Part shown: piece by piece, positions 41,687 through 50,432 of the stretch
Layout: the number at the start of each line of letters is the position of its first letter
How positions within the stretch are numbered: the first letter of the stretch is position 1
Assembly (NCBI RefSeq): GCF_002382885.1
Contig: NZ_NWVL01000033.1
Coordinates: forward strand, 19,977-83,976
DNA: 64,000 nt
Direction: 5' to 3'
DNA from: Streptomyces sp. WZ.A104
Lineage (GTDB): Bacteria; Actinomycetota; Actinomycetes; Streptomycetales; Streptomycetaceae
Made by a program: the position numbers and the translations under genes
The notes under the pieces: generated by a model
Seen by the model: the letters and a program-made list of their open reading frames with translations, nothing else
Database searches by the model: none
Told to the model about the DNA's origin: nothing

Positions 41687-42892
41687 ATGACGCGACTCGC
41701 CCAGACCGCCGGTCTGAACGACATCCAGCGGGAGATCCTCGCCACGGTCCGGGACTTCGTCGACAAGGAGATCATTCCGGTCGCGACCCAGCTGGAGCAC
41801 CGCGACGAGTACCCCACGGAAATCGTGGAGGGGCTCAAGGAGCTCGGCCTGTTCGGGCTGATGATCCCCGAGGAGTACGGGGGTCTGGGTGAGTCGCTGC
41901 TCACCTACGCGCTGTGCGTGGAGGAGATCGCGCGCGGCTGGATGAGCGTGTCGGGCATCATCAACACGCATTTCATCGTGGCCTACATGCTCAAGCAGCA
42001 CGGCACCCAGGAACAGAAGGACACGTTCCTGCCGCGGATGGCGCTCGGCGAGGTGCGGGGCGCGTTCTCCATGTCCGAGCCGGCGCTCGGCTCGGACGTC
42101 TCGGCGATCTCGTCCAAGGGTGTCAGGGACGGCGAGGAGTACGTTCTCAACGGCCAGAAGATGTGGCTGACGAACGGCGGAACGTCGACGCTGGTGGCTG
42201 TTCTCTGCCGAAGTGACGAAGGCCACCCCGAGGGCACCGCGCCGCACAAGTCGATGACGACCTTCCTGGTGGAGAAGGAGCCCGGATTCGGAGAGGTCCG
42301 GCCCGGCCTGACCATCCCCGGGAAGATCGACAAGATGGGTTACAAGGGCGTCGACACGACCGAGCTCATCATGGACGACCTGCGCATTCCGGCCAATCGT
42401 GTGCTCGGAGGCACGACCGGCCGAGGGTTTTACCAAATGATGGACGGCGTCGAGGTCGGCCGGGTGAATGTCGCCGCACGTGGTTGCGGTGTCGCTCAAC
42501 GTGCGTTCGAACTGGGCGTTTCGTACGCCCAGCAGCGCCACACCTTCGGCAAACCGATCGCCCAGCACCAGGCGATCCAGTTCAAACTGGCCGAAATGGC
42601 CACCAAGGTCGAAGCCGCCCATGCGATGATGGTGAATGCGGCACGCAAAAAGGACTCCGGGGAACGAAACGACCTGGAGGCAGGGATGGCGAAGTACCTC
42701 GCCTCCGAGTACTGCAAGGAAGTCGTCGAAGACGCCTTCCGTATCCACGGCGGTTACGGCTTCTCCAAGGAGTACGAGATCGAGCGCCTCTACCGCGAGG
42801 CGCCGATGCTGCTGATCGGTGAAGGTACCGCCGAGATCCAGAAAATGATCATTGGCCGGCGCCTCCTGGAGGAGTACCGATTCCAGGGCTGA
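41687..42892 (+). CDS. acyl-CoA dehydrogenase, probable methylsuccinyl-CoA dehydrogenase
   Basis: A 401-residue FAD enzyme of normal acyl-CoA-dehydrogenase length. Landmarks: FGLMIPEEYGGLGES (about 62-76), MSEPALGSDVSAISSKG (FAD/substrate loop), GQKMWLTNGG, ARGCGVAQRAFELGVSYAQQRHTFGKPIAQHQA (about 265-297), and catalytic Glu in LLIGEGTAEIQK (about 381). By position after ccr, meaA, the lyase and MaoC it should oxidise methylsuccinyl-CoA to mesaconyl-CoA. Its central-3' part (about 42350-42690) uses clearly more A/T-ending codons than the neighbours. ATG at 41687 follows AGGAGAA. Confidence 0.92.
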   Translation: MTRLAQTAGLNDIQREILATVRDFVDKEIIPVATQLEHRDEYPTEIVEGLKELGLFGLMIPEEYGGLGESLLTYALCVEEIARGWMSVSGIINTHFIVAYMLKQHGTQEQKDTFLPRMALGEVRGAFSMSEPALGSDVSAISSKGVRDGEEYVLNGQKMWLTNGGTSTLVAVLCRSDEGHPEGTAPHKSMTTFLVEKEPGFGEVRPGLTIPGKIDKMGYKGVDTTELIMDDLRIPANRVLGGTTGRGFYQMMDGVEVGRVNVAARGCGVAQRAFELGVSYAQQRHTFGKPIAQHQAIQFKLAEMATKVEAAHAMMVNAARKKDSGERNDLEAGMAKYLASEYCKEVVEDAFRIHGGYGFSKEYEIERLYREAPMLLIGEGTAEIQKMIIGRRLLEEYRFQG

Positions 42893-43072
42893 TTGTCCCT
42901 TTTGAGGTGATTTGGTGGCGAAGAACATCACACCGAGTCATCCTCGGCGGGTGCTTTTCAGCAGTCCGACTCGGCTGCTGGCTTGCCCAGTTGCGCCCGG
43001 CAACCGATAGCATCGCCGGAAAGCCGCCGTCCCCCGTTGCCAGCGCGGCATCATCCGCTACGAAGGTCATCC

Positions 43073-43720
43073 ATGCCCGACAGCCCTACCTCTGCACCCC
43101 GCGGCGGGGTCCGCATCGCCCGCGGAGCATCGCCCTGGCTCCTGCCGACCGTCGCCACCGCAGCCCTCAGCCTGGCCCGCGCCCGCAAGTCGGGGCGCTG
43201 GGCGGCCGTGGCCGTGCCCACCACCGCGCTCGCGGCGGGCATGCTGTGGTTCTTCCGTGACCCCGAGCGCGAGATCACTGACGGCCGGGTCATCTCCCCG
43301 GCCGACGGTGTGGTGCAGAGCATCATGCCGTGGAAGGACGGGCGCACCCGCGTCGCGATCTTCATGAGCCCCCTCAACGTCCACGTCAACCGCGCGCCGC
43401 TGGCGGGCACCGTGACGTCGGTCGAGCACATCCCGGGCGGGTTCGTTCCGGCGTTCAACAAGGAGAGCGAGAACAACGAGCGCGTTGTCTGGCACTTCGA
43501 CACCGAGCTCGGCGACATCGAGATGGTGCAGATCGCGGGAGCGGTCGCCCGTCGGATCGTGCCGTACCTCCCCGAGGGCACGAAGGTCGAGCAGGGCGAG
43601 CGCATCGGCCTGATCCGCTTCGGCTCGCGCGTGGACATCTACCTCCCGGAGGGTATCGATGTCGCGGTCGAGGTCGGCCAGGCCACCACCGCGGGGGTGA
43701 CTCGAATTGACCGTGATTGA
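43073..43720 (+). CDS. psd: phosphatidylserine decarboxylase
   Basis: A 215-residue membrane-associated pyruvoyl enzyme of the short actinobacterial PSD type that makes phosphatidylethanolamine. One or two N-terminal hydrophobic segments (WLLPTVATAALSLARA, AVAVPTTALAAGMLWFF) precede the catalytic part with ISPADGVVQSIM, IFMSPLNVHVNRAPLAG and the self-cleavage site in LIRFGSRVDIYLP (Gly-Ser, about 185). ATG at 43073 is chosen; upstream frame is non-homologous. It overlaps pssA by 14 bases, a classic psd-pssA operon. The 180-base gap before it contains small inverted repeats but no gene. Confidence 0.93.
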   Translation: MPDSPTSAPRGGVRIARGASPWLLPTVATAALSLARARKSGRWAAVAVPTTALAAGMLWFFRDPEREITDGRVISPADGVVQSIMPWKDGRTRVAIFMSPLNVHVNRAPLAGTVTSVEHIPGGFVPAFNKESENNERVVWHFDTELGDIEMVQIAGAVARRIVPYLPEGTKVEQGERIGLIRFGSRVDIYLPEGIDVAVEVGQATTAGVTRIDRD

Positions 43721-44570
43721 TCCGGATACCAAGGCCGGCTGGGTTCCTGAGGCCGACGAGGCGAGAGACACCGACAGCGCGGAGGACATGCCGCTGTCGA
43801 TGCGGCTGTCGATAGCGGACACGCTCACGCTCGGTAATGCGACGTGCGGGTTCATGGCGGTGTACTTCACCACCACGGGCATTCTGATCCCCCACCTCAC
43901 GGGCAGCGACGAGACGGGCATGGCCAGGCACTCCGCCGCCACGGCGGTGATCCTCATGCTGATGGCCGCGATCTTCGACCTGTTCGACGGACTGGTGGCG
44001 CGCAAGCTGCGCTCCTCGCCGATGGGCGCCGAGCTGGACAACCTCTCGGACCTCATCAGCTTCGGACTCGCGCCGGCCTACTTCGTACTCGTGTACGGGA
44101 TGGTCGCGGACGACGCCCATCAGCGGGTGTCGGCGCTGGCTGCGATCGTGGTGCTCCTGGCGGTGGTGCTCAGGCTGGCCAGATTCTCCTGCGTGACCTT
44201 GAAGGACGGCATGTTCCAGGGCATGCCGAGCCCCTTCGGAGCGCTCACGGTCATCTCGATCGTGCTCCTGGAGCTGCCCTTCGTTCCGACGCTGCTGGCC
44301 ATCATCGGTGTGGCATGGCTGATGGTGAGCCGGGTGGAGTACCCCAAGCCGCGGGGCGTCCTCGCGGTGGCGATGCTCAGCTGGATCGTGGCCGCGATGG
44401 GCCTGCTCGCCGCCTGGGCGTTCGACGCGCCCGGCGGTCAGCTGCTGCTCCAGACGGGCTGCGCGCTCCAGGTGGTGCTCGGCGCGGTGATCCCGCTGTT
44501 CGCCACGGCGCGACGGGTGAACACGTTCCGTGACAACCGACGCGAGGCGCGGGCGGCACAACTGCCGTAG
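43707..44570 (+). CDS. pssA: CDP-diacylglycerol-serine O-phosphatidyltransferase
   Basis: A 287-residue polytopic CDP-alcohol phosphatidyltransferase making phosphatidylserine. The signature DG-x2-AR-x8-G-x3-D-x3-D is complete in DGLVARKLRSSPMGAELDNL plus SD (about 92-113). Several membrane helices follow. The TTG at 43707 has GGGGGTGA about 7 bases upstream; GTG at 43713 is the alternative. Either way it overlaps the end of psd, which supplies its product's next enzyme. A strong hairpin follows the stop. Confidence 0.93.
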   Translation: MTVIDPDTKAGWVPEADEARDTDSAEDMPLSMRLSIADTLTLGNATCGFMAVYFTTTGILIPHLTGSDETGMARHSAATAVILMLMAAIFDLFDGLVARKLRSSPMGAELDNLSDLISFGLAPAYFVLVYGMVADDAHQRVSALAAIVVLLAVVLRLARFSCVTLKDGMFQGMPSPFGALTVISIVLLELPFVPTLLAIIGVAWLMVSRVEYPKPRGVLAVAMLSWIVAAMGLLAAWAFDAPGGQLLLQTGCALQVVLGAVIPLFATARRVNTFRDNRREARAAQLP

Positions 44571-44596
44571 CGGCGGATACGTACGACAGGCCCTCG

Positions 44597-44626
44597 GGGC
44601 CCGGATGCTCCCCGGCATCCGGGCCC
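44597..44626 (+). terminator. hairpin terminator after pssA
   Basis: Perfect 12-bp stem GGGCCCGGATGC / GCATCCGGGCCC with a 6-base loop, 26 bases after the pssA stop, followed by CTTCGT. Confidence 0.85.
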
Positions 44627-44811
44627 TTCGTGCGTATACCACCGCGCGCCGGGGCTTCACCAGAGGCGGAGCCCTCGCCATGGCTGGGATGTTCCCGCGG
44701 GGGACTGAGTACGAGGTTCCCGTCACCTCGGCCCACCGGGCTTCTAGAATCACCTCGCAGCCGACGCCCGGCCCCTTCCGGCCAGGCGCGGAGCGGGGAC
44801 CGGGGGGTCCG

Positions 44812-45660
44812 ATGATGAAGCCGGCACTGGGTGGGACGCGGGTGGTCGCGGTCGCGGCGGCGGGGGTGCTGCTGGCCGGGTGCAGCGGCTTGGCGAAGGA
44901 CGGCGGGCAAGGGCCGGAGCCGAGCCGGTCGGCCGGGCAGCGGACGGAGGCGTCCGGAAAGCCGGACCCAAAGGACCCGAAAGCCCCGGAGGACCCCGAG
45001 GAGTCGAGGCAGCCGGGGGCACTGCCCAGTTCGTACGACTTCACCCCGAACCCCGCTCGCGTACCGAAGAACGCGGCGCAGGCCCGCGAGCTGACGCGCA
45101 ACGCCGCGCTCGGCGAGATGGACTGGGCGGCCGGGATGGTGCGGCACTCCCCGTACGAGAGAGGCGGCACCTGGCCGGTGCTGGCGGACTCCTGTGTCTG
45201 GAGCCGCACCCCGCTGCCCTCCGGTGTGCTCGACAGCTTCACCCGGCGGCTCGACGTGCCGGCCCAGGGCGGCAAGGGACGGGTCCAGGGGGCGGTGACC
45301 GTGACCGTGCACCGGACGGAGGCTGGTGCCGACCGGGAGATCAAGGACACCGTCCAGGAGAGCTTCCGCTGCCCGCGGCAGGAACTGGGCGGCGGGCAGC
45401 GCCTGAGCGGTCTGATGTCCCTCCAGTTCGACCACAAGGACGTCCGCAACGCGGATGCCTCGCTGTTCGAGGCGGGCAAGTACACCGGGCCGGGCTCGGG
45501 CGGGACGCAGGACTACGTATGGACCAAGTCCCGGATCGGCCCGGTCACGACGGCCGTCTCGGTCAAGGGCGCGAAGGGCTACACCAACACCGAACTGCTG
45601 CGGATCGCCGCCGAGGGCGGCGCCAAGGTCCTCTACCGCGTCGAGCTGGAACTGAAGTGA
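44812..45660 (+). CDS. putative lipoprotein of unknown function
   Basis: A 282-residue exported protein. The N-terminus is a lipoprotein signal with lipobox VLLAGCSG (Cys about residue 24), followed by a charged Pro/Glu/Lys-rich linker (about 30-70) and a globular part with two further cysteines (ADSCVWSRT, SFRCPRQE) and QDYVWTKSRIGPVTTAVSVKGAKGYTN, a pattern seen in uncharacterised Streptomyces lipoproteins. I do not recognise a functional family. ATG at 44812 or 44815 follows a GGGGGG ribosome site; the longer open frame upstream runs over the pssA terminator. It lies 71 bases before the receptor kinase gene and might be its extracytoplasmic partner. Confidence 0.8.
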   Translation: MMKPALGGTRVVAVAAAGVLLAGCSGLAKDGGQGPEPSRSAGQRTEASGKPDPKDPKAPEDPEESRQPGALPSSYDFTPNPARVPKNAAQARELTRNAALGEMDWAAGMVRHSPYERGGTWPVLADSCVWSRTPLPSGVLDSFTRRLDVPAQGGKGRVQGAVTVTVHRTEAGADREIKDTVQESFRCPRQELGGGQRLSGLMSLQFDHKDVRNADASLFEAGKYTGPGSGGTQDYVWTKSRIGPVTTAVSVKGAKGYTNTELLRIAAEGGAKVLYRVELELK

Positions 45661-45731
45661 CCGCACCGCACGTCGCCCACCGGACCCCGCTTCCGGTCCG
45701 GCCTGATCCCCACGAAAGGCCCTGACCGCTG

Positions 45732-47906
45732 ATGGAACCGCTCCGTTCCACGGACCCGGCGCGGATCGCCGGCTACCGCGTCCTCGGCCGGCTCGGCGCC
45801 GGGGGCATGGGCGTGGTACTGCTGGGCCGGTCGCCCGGCGGCGCGCTGGTGGCGATCAAGCTGATCCGGGCGGAGTACGCCGACGACACCGGGTTCCGCA
45901 CCCGTTTCCGGCGCGAGGTGGCGATCGCCAGGCAGGTGCGCAACCGGTGGGCGGTGCCGGTGGTCGACGCCGACACCGAGGCGGCCGCGCCCTGGCTGGC
46001 CACCGAGTTCGTGCCGGGGCCCGCCCTGAGCGAGGCGGTCGGGAGCGGCGGGCCGTTGCCGGAGCGCAGTGCGCGGGCGCTCGGCTCGATGCTGGCGGAG
46101 GCGCTGGAGGCGGTCCACGGGGCGGGGCTGGTGCACCGGGACGTGAAGCCCGGAAACGTGCTGCTGGGTCTGGACGGCCCCCGGCTGATCGACTTCGGGA
46201 TCGCCCGGGCCCTGGACGACACGGTCCTCACGGCGACGGACGCGATCGTCGGCTCCCCGGGCTTCCTCTCGCCCGAGCAGGCGCAGGGGCGGCGGATCGG
46301 CCCGGCGAGCGACGTCTTCTCATTGGGCTGTGTCCTGGTGTACGCGGCCACCGGCGGCCGGCCGTTCGGCAGCGGCCCGGTGGAGGCGATGCTCTTCCGT
46401 ACCGTGCACGACACGGCGGAGCTGGGCGCGCTGCCGCCGGGGCTGCTCCCGGTCGTCGAGGCGTGCCTGGCCAAGGGGCCCGAGGGGCGTCCGACGGCGG
46501 GTGACGTCCGGCGGGCCTTCGCCGAGGACGTATCGGGCGGCAGCTGGCTGCCCGGCCCGGTGACGCATCTGATCGCCGAGCGGTCCGCCCGGATGCTGGC
46601 GCTGCCCGACATCGAGGCGACCAGCCTGGACGCGGGATCGTCCGGCGGCCCGGCGGACACCGACCCGGGCACCGGAGCCGGCTCCGGGAACACGTCCGCC
46701 GTCCCGGCCTCCCCCGGTCGGCGGCGCTTCCTCGCATACGTCACCGGCGGGGCGGCCATCGCGGCGGCGGGCGGCACCACCGCGTGGCTGGTCTCCTCCC
46801 GTGACGACAAGGCCCCCGGCGGCGGGGGCGAGGGGCGCGGGACCAGCGCCCGCCCGGAGCTGCGCATCGGGCTCCAGGCCGACCTCAGCGGCCCGTCGGC
46901 GGCCGTCGGCAAGGGCCAGGAACGGGCGGCGCTGCTCGCCGTGGAGGAGCACAACGCGCGGAAGGACGCGCCGTTCACGCTGCGGCTGACCACGGCCGAC
47001 GACCGGGGCGACGAGGAGCGGGCGACGGCGGCGGTGCGCCGGTTCGCCGAGGACCCGCTGCTGGTGGCGGCCCTCGGGGCGACCGGCACGGACGCGGCCC
47101 GGGAGGCGCTGGTCGCGTACGACGAGGCGGCGCTGCCGCTGCTCAGCGTGGTCGACGGGGACATCCGGCATCTGAACCGGACCTTCCTGTGCGCCCGGCC
47201 GCGCAACGACATGCAGATGCTGCCGGTGGCCCAGTTCCTGGGGGCGTACGAGATCGACAAGGTCGCGCTGGTGGACGACGGGACCGAGTACGGCCGGCAG
47301 ACCACCCGCTACCTCGACGCCGGGCTGCGCGGCAACGGCCGCACGGTGCTCGCGGAGACCGTACGGGAGGGCACCCGCGATCTGGACGCCGAGGCGGAGC
47401 GGATCGCCGCGAAGCAGCCGGGGGCGGTGGTGTACGGCGGCGGGTGGCGGGACGCGGCCCGGTTCGCGAAGGCTCTGGTCGGGGCCGGGTTCCTGGGTCC
47501 GAGGATCGGCACCCAGGCCGTGCACGATCCCCGCTTCCTGGCGGAGGCGGGCGAGGCCGCGCTGAGCTGGCTGGTGGTCTCGACGGCCGCCGACCCCGCC
47601 TCCGTGCCCTCGGTGCACGCGTTCGCCGCCGCCTACCGCGAGCGCTTCGGCGCGGCGCCGCCGCTGCTGGCCGCGGAGGCCTACGACGCGGTGGGGCTGA
47701 TCGCCGCCTGTGCGGAGGGGCTGGGCCGGGAGAAGCTGAGCCGCCAGGACCTGCTGCCCGCGCTGCGGGTGACCTCGTACAAGGGCGTCTCCAAGAGCTA
47801 CGCCTTCGAGTCCGCGAACGGGATGTACACCGGGACCGGGGTCTTCATCTACCGCGTGGAGCGGGGGCGTTTCCGGTACATCGGGATGGACGGCACCGAG
47901 GTCTGA
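45732..47906 (+). CDS. receptor Ser/Thr protein kinase with LivK-like extracellular binding domain
   Basis: A 724-residue fusion. Residues 12-275 are a Hanks-type kinase with all key motifs: GRLGAGGMGVVLLG loop, VAIKLI lysine, HRDVKPGNVLL catalytic loop, LIDFGIARAL (DFG) and GSPGFLSPEQAQG. After a Gly/Thr/Pro-rich linker comes RRRFLAYVTGGAAIAAAGG (about 330-350), a membrane segment with a twin-arginine-like start. Residues 375-724 resemble type I periplasmic amino-acid-binding proteins (LRIGLQADLSGPSAAVGKGQERAALLAVEEHN, ALGATGTDAAREALVAYDEAALPLLSV, DDGTEYGRQTTRYLDAGLRGNGRTV). It should sense an amino-acid-like ligand outside and phosphorylate targets inside. It converges on the liv operon, whose LivK has the same fold. 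Confidence 0.93.
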   Translation: MEPLRSTDPARIAGYRVLGRLGAGGMGVVLLGRSPGGALVAIKLIRAEYADDTGFRTRFRREVAIARQVRNRWAVPVVDADTEAAAPWLATEFVPGPALSEAVGSGGPLPERSARALGSMLAEALEAVHGAGLVHRDVKPGNVLLGLDGPRLIDFGIARALDDTVLTATDAIVGSPGFLSPEQAQGRRIGPASDVFSLGCVLVYAATGGRPFGSGPVEAMLFRTVHDTAELGALPPGLLPVVEACLAKGPEGRPTAGDVRRAFAEDVSGGSWLPGPVTHLIAERSARMLALPDIEATSLDAGSSGGPADTDPGTGAGSGNTSAVPASPGRRRFLAYVTGGAAIAAAGGTTAWLVSSRDDKAPGGGGEGRGTSARPELRIGLQADLSGPSAAVGKGQERAALLAVEEHNARKDAPFTLRLTTADDRGDEERATAAVRRFAEDPLLVAALGATGTDAAREALVAYDEAALPLLSVVDGDIRHLNRTFLCARPRNDMQMLPVAQFLGAYEIDKVALVDDGTEYGRQTTRYLDAGLRGNGRTVLAETVREGTRDLDAEAERIAAKQPGAVVYGGGWRDAARFAKALVGAGFLGPRIGTQAVHDPRFLAEAGEAALSWLVVSTAADPASVPSVHAFAAAYRERFGAAPPLLAAEAYDAVGLIAACAEGLGREKLSRQDLLPALRVTSYKGVSKSYAFESANGMYTGTGVFIYRVERGRFRYIGMDGTEV

Positions 47907-47914
47907 GGGCGGCA

Positions 47915-47950
47915 GCGGCGGGCCGGGCCGGTGAGGGCCGGGCCCGCCGC
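47915..47950. terminator. bidirectional hairpin between kinase gene and livK
   Basis: GCGGCGGGCC (47915-47924) pairs with GGCCCGCCGC (47941-47950), with further GGCC pairing in the loop, between the stop codons of convergent genes. Confidence 0.75.
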
Positions 47951-47967
47951 CGAGTCCTGCCGCGGGG

Positions 47968-49221
47968 TCAGGGCTTCATCGTGAAGGACTCGGCCGCCGG
48001 GGCCGCCGCCGCGGGCCGGACCACCTTCAGCCCGCCGGGCACCGAGGCGTCCGGCTTCATGATGACGCTCTGCCGGGTGGACGGCGCCTTAGGGTCCGAG
48101 AAGTCGTGCGAGACGCCGAACTCGCTCCCGTACCCCTTGATCGTGAGGAGTGCCCTGCCGATGCCCTCCCGGGTGAGGTCCTTGTCCTCGCACGCCTTCA
48201 TCAGGGCTTCGCCGTAGATGGAGGCCGCTGTGTAGCCCGCGACGACGCCGTTGTCGAGCACGTCCTTCGGGTACTGGGCCGCGTACTCCTTCGCGAGCTT
48301 GGCCGGGCCGTCGCCCGGGTCGCCGATGGGCAGCGTGGAGGCGGCGACGTAGTAGTCCTTGAGCAGGGCGGGGCCCGCCTGGGTCTTCAACAGCTGGGGC
48401 GCGAAAGCGGAGTTGTTGCCCACGACGGGGACGTTGAAGCCGGTGGCCGCCGCGACGCCGACGAGCGAGGCCGCCTGGCGCGGGCCCGCGCTGACGATCA
48501 CGGCCTTGACTCCGGCCTGCTTGAGGGCGGCGACCTGCGCCGTCATGTCGTTGTCGGTCGGCTTGATCTTCTGCTCGACGACGGTGAGACCGGCCTCCTT
48601 CGCCGCGTGCTCCGAGCCGACGAGCGCGTTCTCGCCGTAGTCGCCCTCGAAGTACACATGACCGATCCTGTCGCCCTTGGCGATGCGCTTCTCGGCGAGC
48701 AGATGGTCGATCAGGTTGATCGTCTCGATGTCGTAGGTGGCGCCGATGACCCGGATGTACGGGGAGCCCAGCAGGTTCGCCGACCAGGCCTGGGGCAGGA
48801 CCAGGCCCTTGTCCTGGCCGTCGATGCGCTGCTCGACGGCGGCGACGAACGGGGAGCCGATGAACTGGGCGAAGCCCACCACCTTCGGCTCCAGCTCGGT
48901 GTACGCGGCGATCGCCTTCTGCGGGTCGTAGCCGTGGTCGCGGACCGTCAGCTCGACCTTGCGGTCGCAGATACCGCCCTTGGCGTTCGTCTGCTTCACC
49001 CACAGCTGCTGCGCCTGGGTGACGCTCTTGCCGAGCGAGGCGTACACGCCCGTCATGTCGGTCAGCACGCCGAGGGATATCGCCGAGGAGGAGACGCCGG
49101 GGCCGGTCTTGACCCCGGCCTTGTCCTGCTCGTCGCCCTTTCCTTCGGTCGCCTTGCCGCTGCACCCGACGAGGGTGACGGTGAGAGCCGCGACGACGGC
49201 TGTGAGCGCTCTGCGTTTCAT
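47968..49221 (-). CDS. livK: branched-chain amino-acid ABC transporter, substrate-binding lipoprotein
   Basis: A 417-residue type I binding protein. The lipoprotein signal MKRRALTAVVAALTVTLVGC places the lipid-modified Cys at residue 20. The mature part begins SSSAISLGVLTDMTGVYASLG and contains QLWVKQTNAKGGICDRKVELTVRDHGYDPQKAIAAY, typical of the Leu/Ile/Val-binding family. The C-terminus has an Ala/Pro-rich tail (PAAAAPAAES). The ATG overlaps the livM stop (ATGA) and has GGGGAGAA upstream. Last gene of the importer operon. The true ligand may be another amino acid, urea-like or peptide compound. Confidence 0.92.
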   Translation of the reverse strand: MKRRALTAVVAALTVTLVGCSGKATEGKGDEQDKAGVKTGPGVSSSAISLGVLTDMTGVYASLGKSVTQAQQLWVKQTNAKGGICDRKVELTVRDHGYDPQKAIAAYTELEPKVVGFAQFIGSPFVAAVEQRIDGQDKGLVLPQAWSANLLGSPYIRVIGATYDIETINLIDHLLAEKRIAKGDRIGHVYFEGDYGENALVGSEHAAKEAGLTVVEQKIKPTDNDMTAQVAALKQAGVKAVIVSAGPRQAASLVGVAAATGFNVPVVGNNSAFAPQLLKTQAGPALLKDYYVAASTLPIGDPGDGPAKLAKEYAAQYPKDVLDNGVVAGYTAASIYGEALMKACEDKDLTREGIGRALLTIKGYGSEFGVSHDFSDPKAPSTRQSVIMKPDASVPGGLKVVRPAAAAPAAESFTMKP

Positions 49222-50432
49222 TTCTTCTCCCCTGGATTCTTCGGAGCCGCTGGATTCTTCGGAGCCGCTGGTTTCCTCGGAGCCGCTGGTTTCCTCGCGC
49301 GGGCGAGGCCGAGGCGGGCGAGGCCGCCGGGCAGGAACAGGACCACCGCGACCACCGCGGCGCCGTACAGATAGCGGGATGCCTCACCGGGTGCCAGCCC
49401 GCCCGTGCCGGGGGCGGAGACCAGCGGGAGGGAGTCGCTGTAGTGCGTGAGGACCTGCGGGAGCAGGGTGACGAAGGCGGCGCCGATGACCGCTCCCCCG
49501 ACGCTGCCGAGCCCGCCGATGACGATCATGGCGAGGTATTCGAGGGACAGGATCATGCCGAAGTACTCGGGAACGGTCCGCTGGAAGACCAGGGCGAGCA
49601 GGACGCCCGCGAGGCCCGCGTACATCGAGGACAGGACGAAGACCCCGGCCCGGTAGCGCGCCACGGGCACGCCCATCACCCCGGCCGCGATCCGGTGGTC
49701 GCGAATGGCGTTCATCGCCCGGCCCGGCCGGCCGCGCAGCACGCCGCGGGCGAACAGCGCACTGAGCAGCAGCGCGACCAGGCCCACGTACCAGAGCTTC
49801 TCGGAAGCCCCGAACGGTACGGCGGCGACGACGAGTTCGCTGTCGTCGAAGGTGAGCCCGAAGAGGGAGAGCGGCGGTACGGCCCGCCCGTTGTAACCAC
49901 CGGTCAGGGAGCCCGCGTTGAACAGGACGTGCTGGCCGATGAAGATCAGCGCGAGGGTGGCGATACCGAGGTACGCGCCGCGCAGCCGACCGGCGATCGG
50001 GCTGAACAGCCCGCCGACGGCGCCCGCGAGCAGTACGGCGAGGATCGCCGCCAGCCAGGTGGGCAGTCCGAGGCCGGTCAGGGTGTGCCCGTTCTCGGTG
50101 CTGCTCTCCCCCGCCAGGACGCAGTAGCCGTACGCGCCGACCGCGAGGAAGAACGCGTGGCCCATGGAGAGCTGTCCGGTGGCCCCGGTGAGCATGTTGA
50201 GCCCGATGGCGCCGATCGCCGCCGCCATCGCGAACAGTCCGGCCTGGAGCCAGAAGCGGTCCAGGTAGAACGGGAGGACGAGGAGCAGGACGGAGCCGAG
50301 GAGGACGGCGTACGTACGGGGTCGGCGCAGCCGGTCGGTGAAGGTCTGCGCGGGACCGGGTGCGGGGGCGGGTGCGGTGGTCGCCTCGGGGGCGGCTTGG
50401 GCGGTGGTGCCGGAGGCGGCGGTGTCAGACAC
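49218..50432 (-). CDS. livM: branched-chain amino-acid ABC transporter permease LivM
   Basis: A 404-residue permease with about ten hydrophobic helices. Typical features: MAAAIGAIGLNMLTGATGQLSMGHAFF (about 73-99), LRGAYLGIATLALIFIGQHVLFNAGSLTGG and the EAA-like loop GRAMNAIRDHRIAAGVMGVPVARYR (about 238-262), then LALVFQRTVPEYFGMILSLEYLAMIVIGGLGS. The first 35 residues are an Ala/Pro-rich extension, and the last 25 are four K-x-P-A-A-P repeats encoded by an 18-bp tandem array. GTG at 50432 follows AAGGAG inside the end of livH (8-base overlap). Confidence 0.93.
   Translation of the reverse strand: MSDTAASGTTAQAAPEATTAPAPAPGPAQTFTDRLRRPRTYAVLLGSVLLLVLPFYLDRFWLQAGLFAMAAAIGAIGLNMLTGATGQLSMGHAFFLAVGAYGYCVLAGESSTENGHTLTGLGLPTWLAAILAVLLAGAVGGLFSPIAGRLRGAYLGIATLALIFIGQHVLFNAGSLTGGYNGRAVPPLSLFGLTFDDSELVVAAVPFGASEKLWYVGLVALLLSALFARGVLRGRPGRAMNAIRDHRIAAGVMGVPVARYRAGVFVLSSMYAGLAGVLLALVFQRTVPEYFGMILSLEYLAMIVIGGLGSVGGAVIGAAFVTLLPQVLTHYSDSLPLVSAPGTGGLAPGEASRYLYGAAVVAVVLFLPGGLARLGLARARKPAAPRKPAAPKNPAAPKNPGEKK
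49233..49298 (-). repeat. 18-bp tandem repeat at the 3' end of livM
   Basis: Units TGGATTCTTCGGAGCCGC at 49233-49250 and 49251-49268 are identical; the unit at 49269-49286 differs by two bases and a partial fourth follows. They encode Lys/Asn-Pro-Ala-Ala-Pro repeats in the LivM cytoplasmic tail, so copy number can change without a frameshift. Confidence 0.9.
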
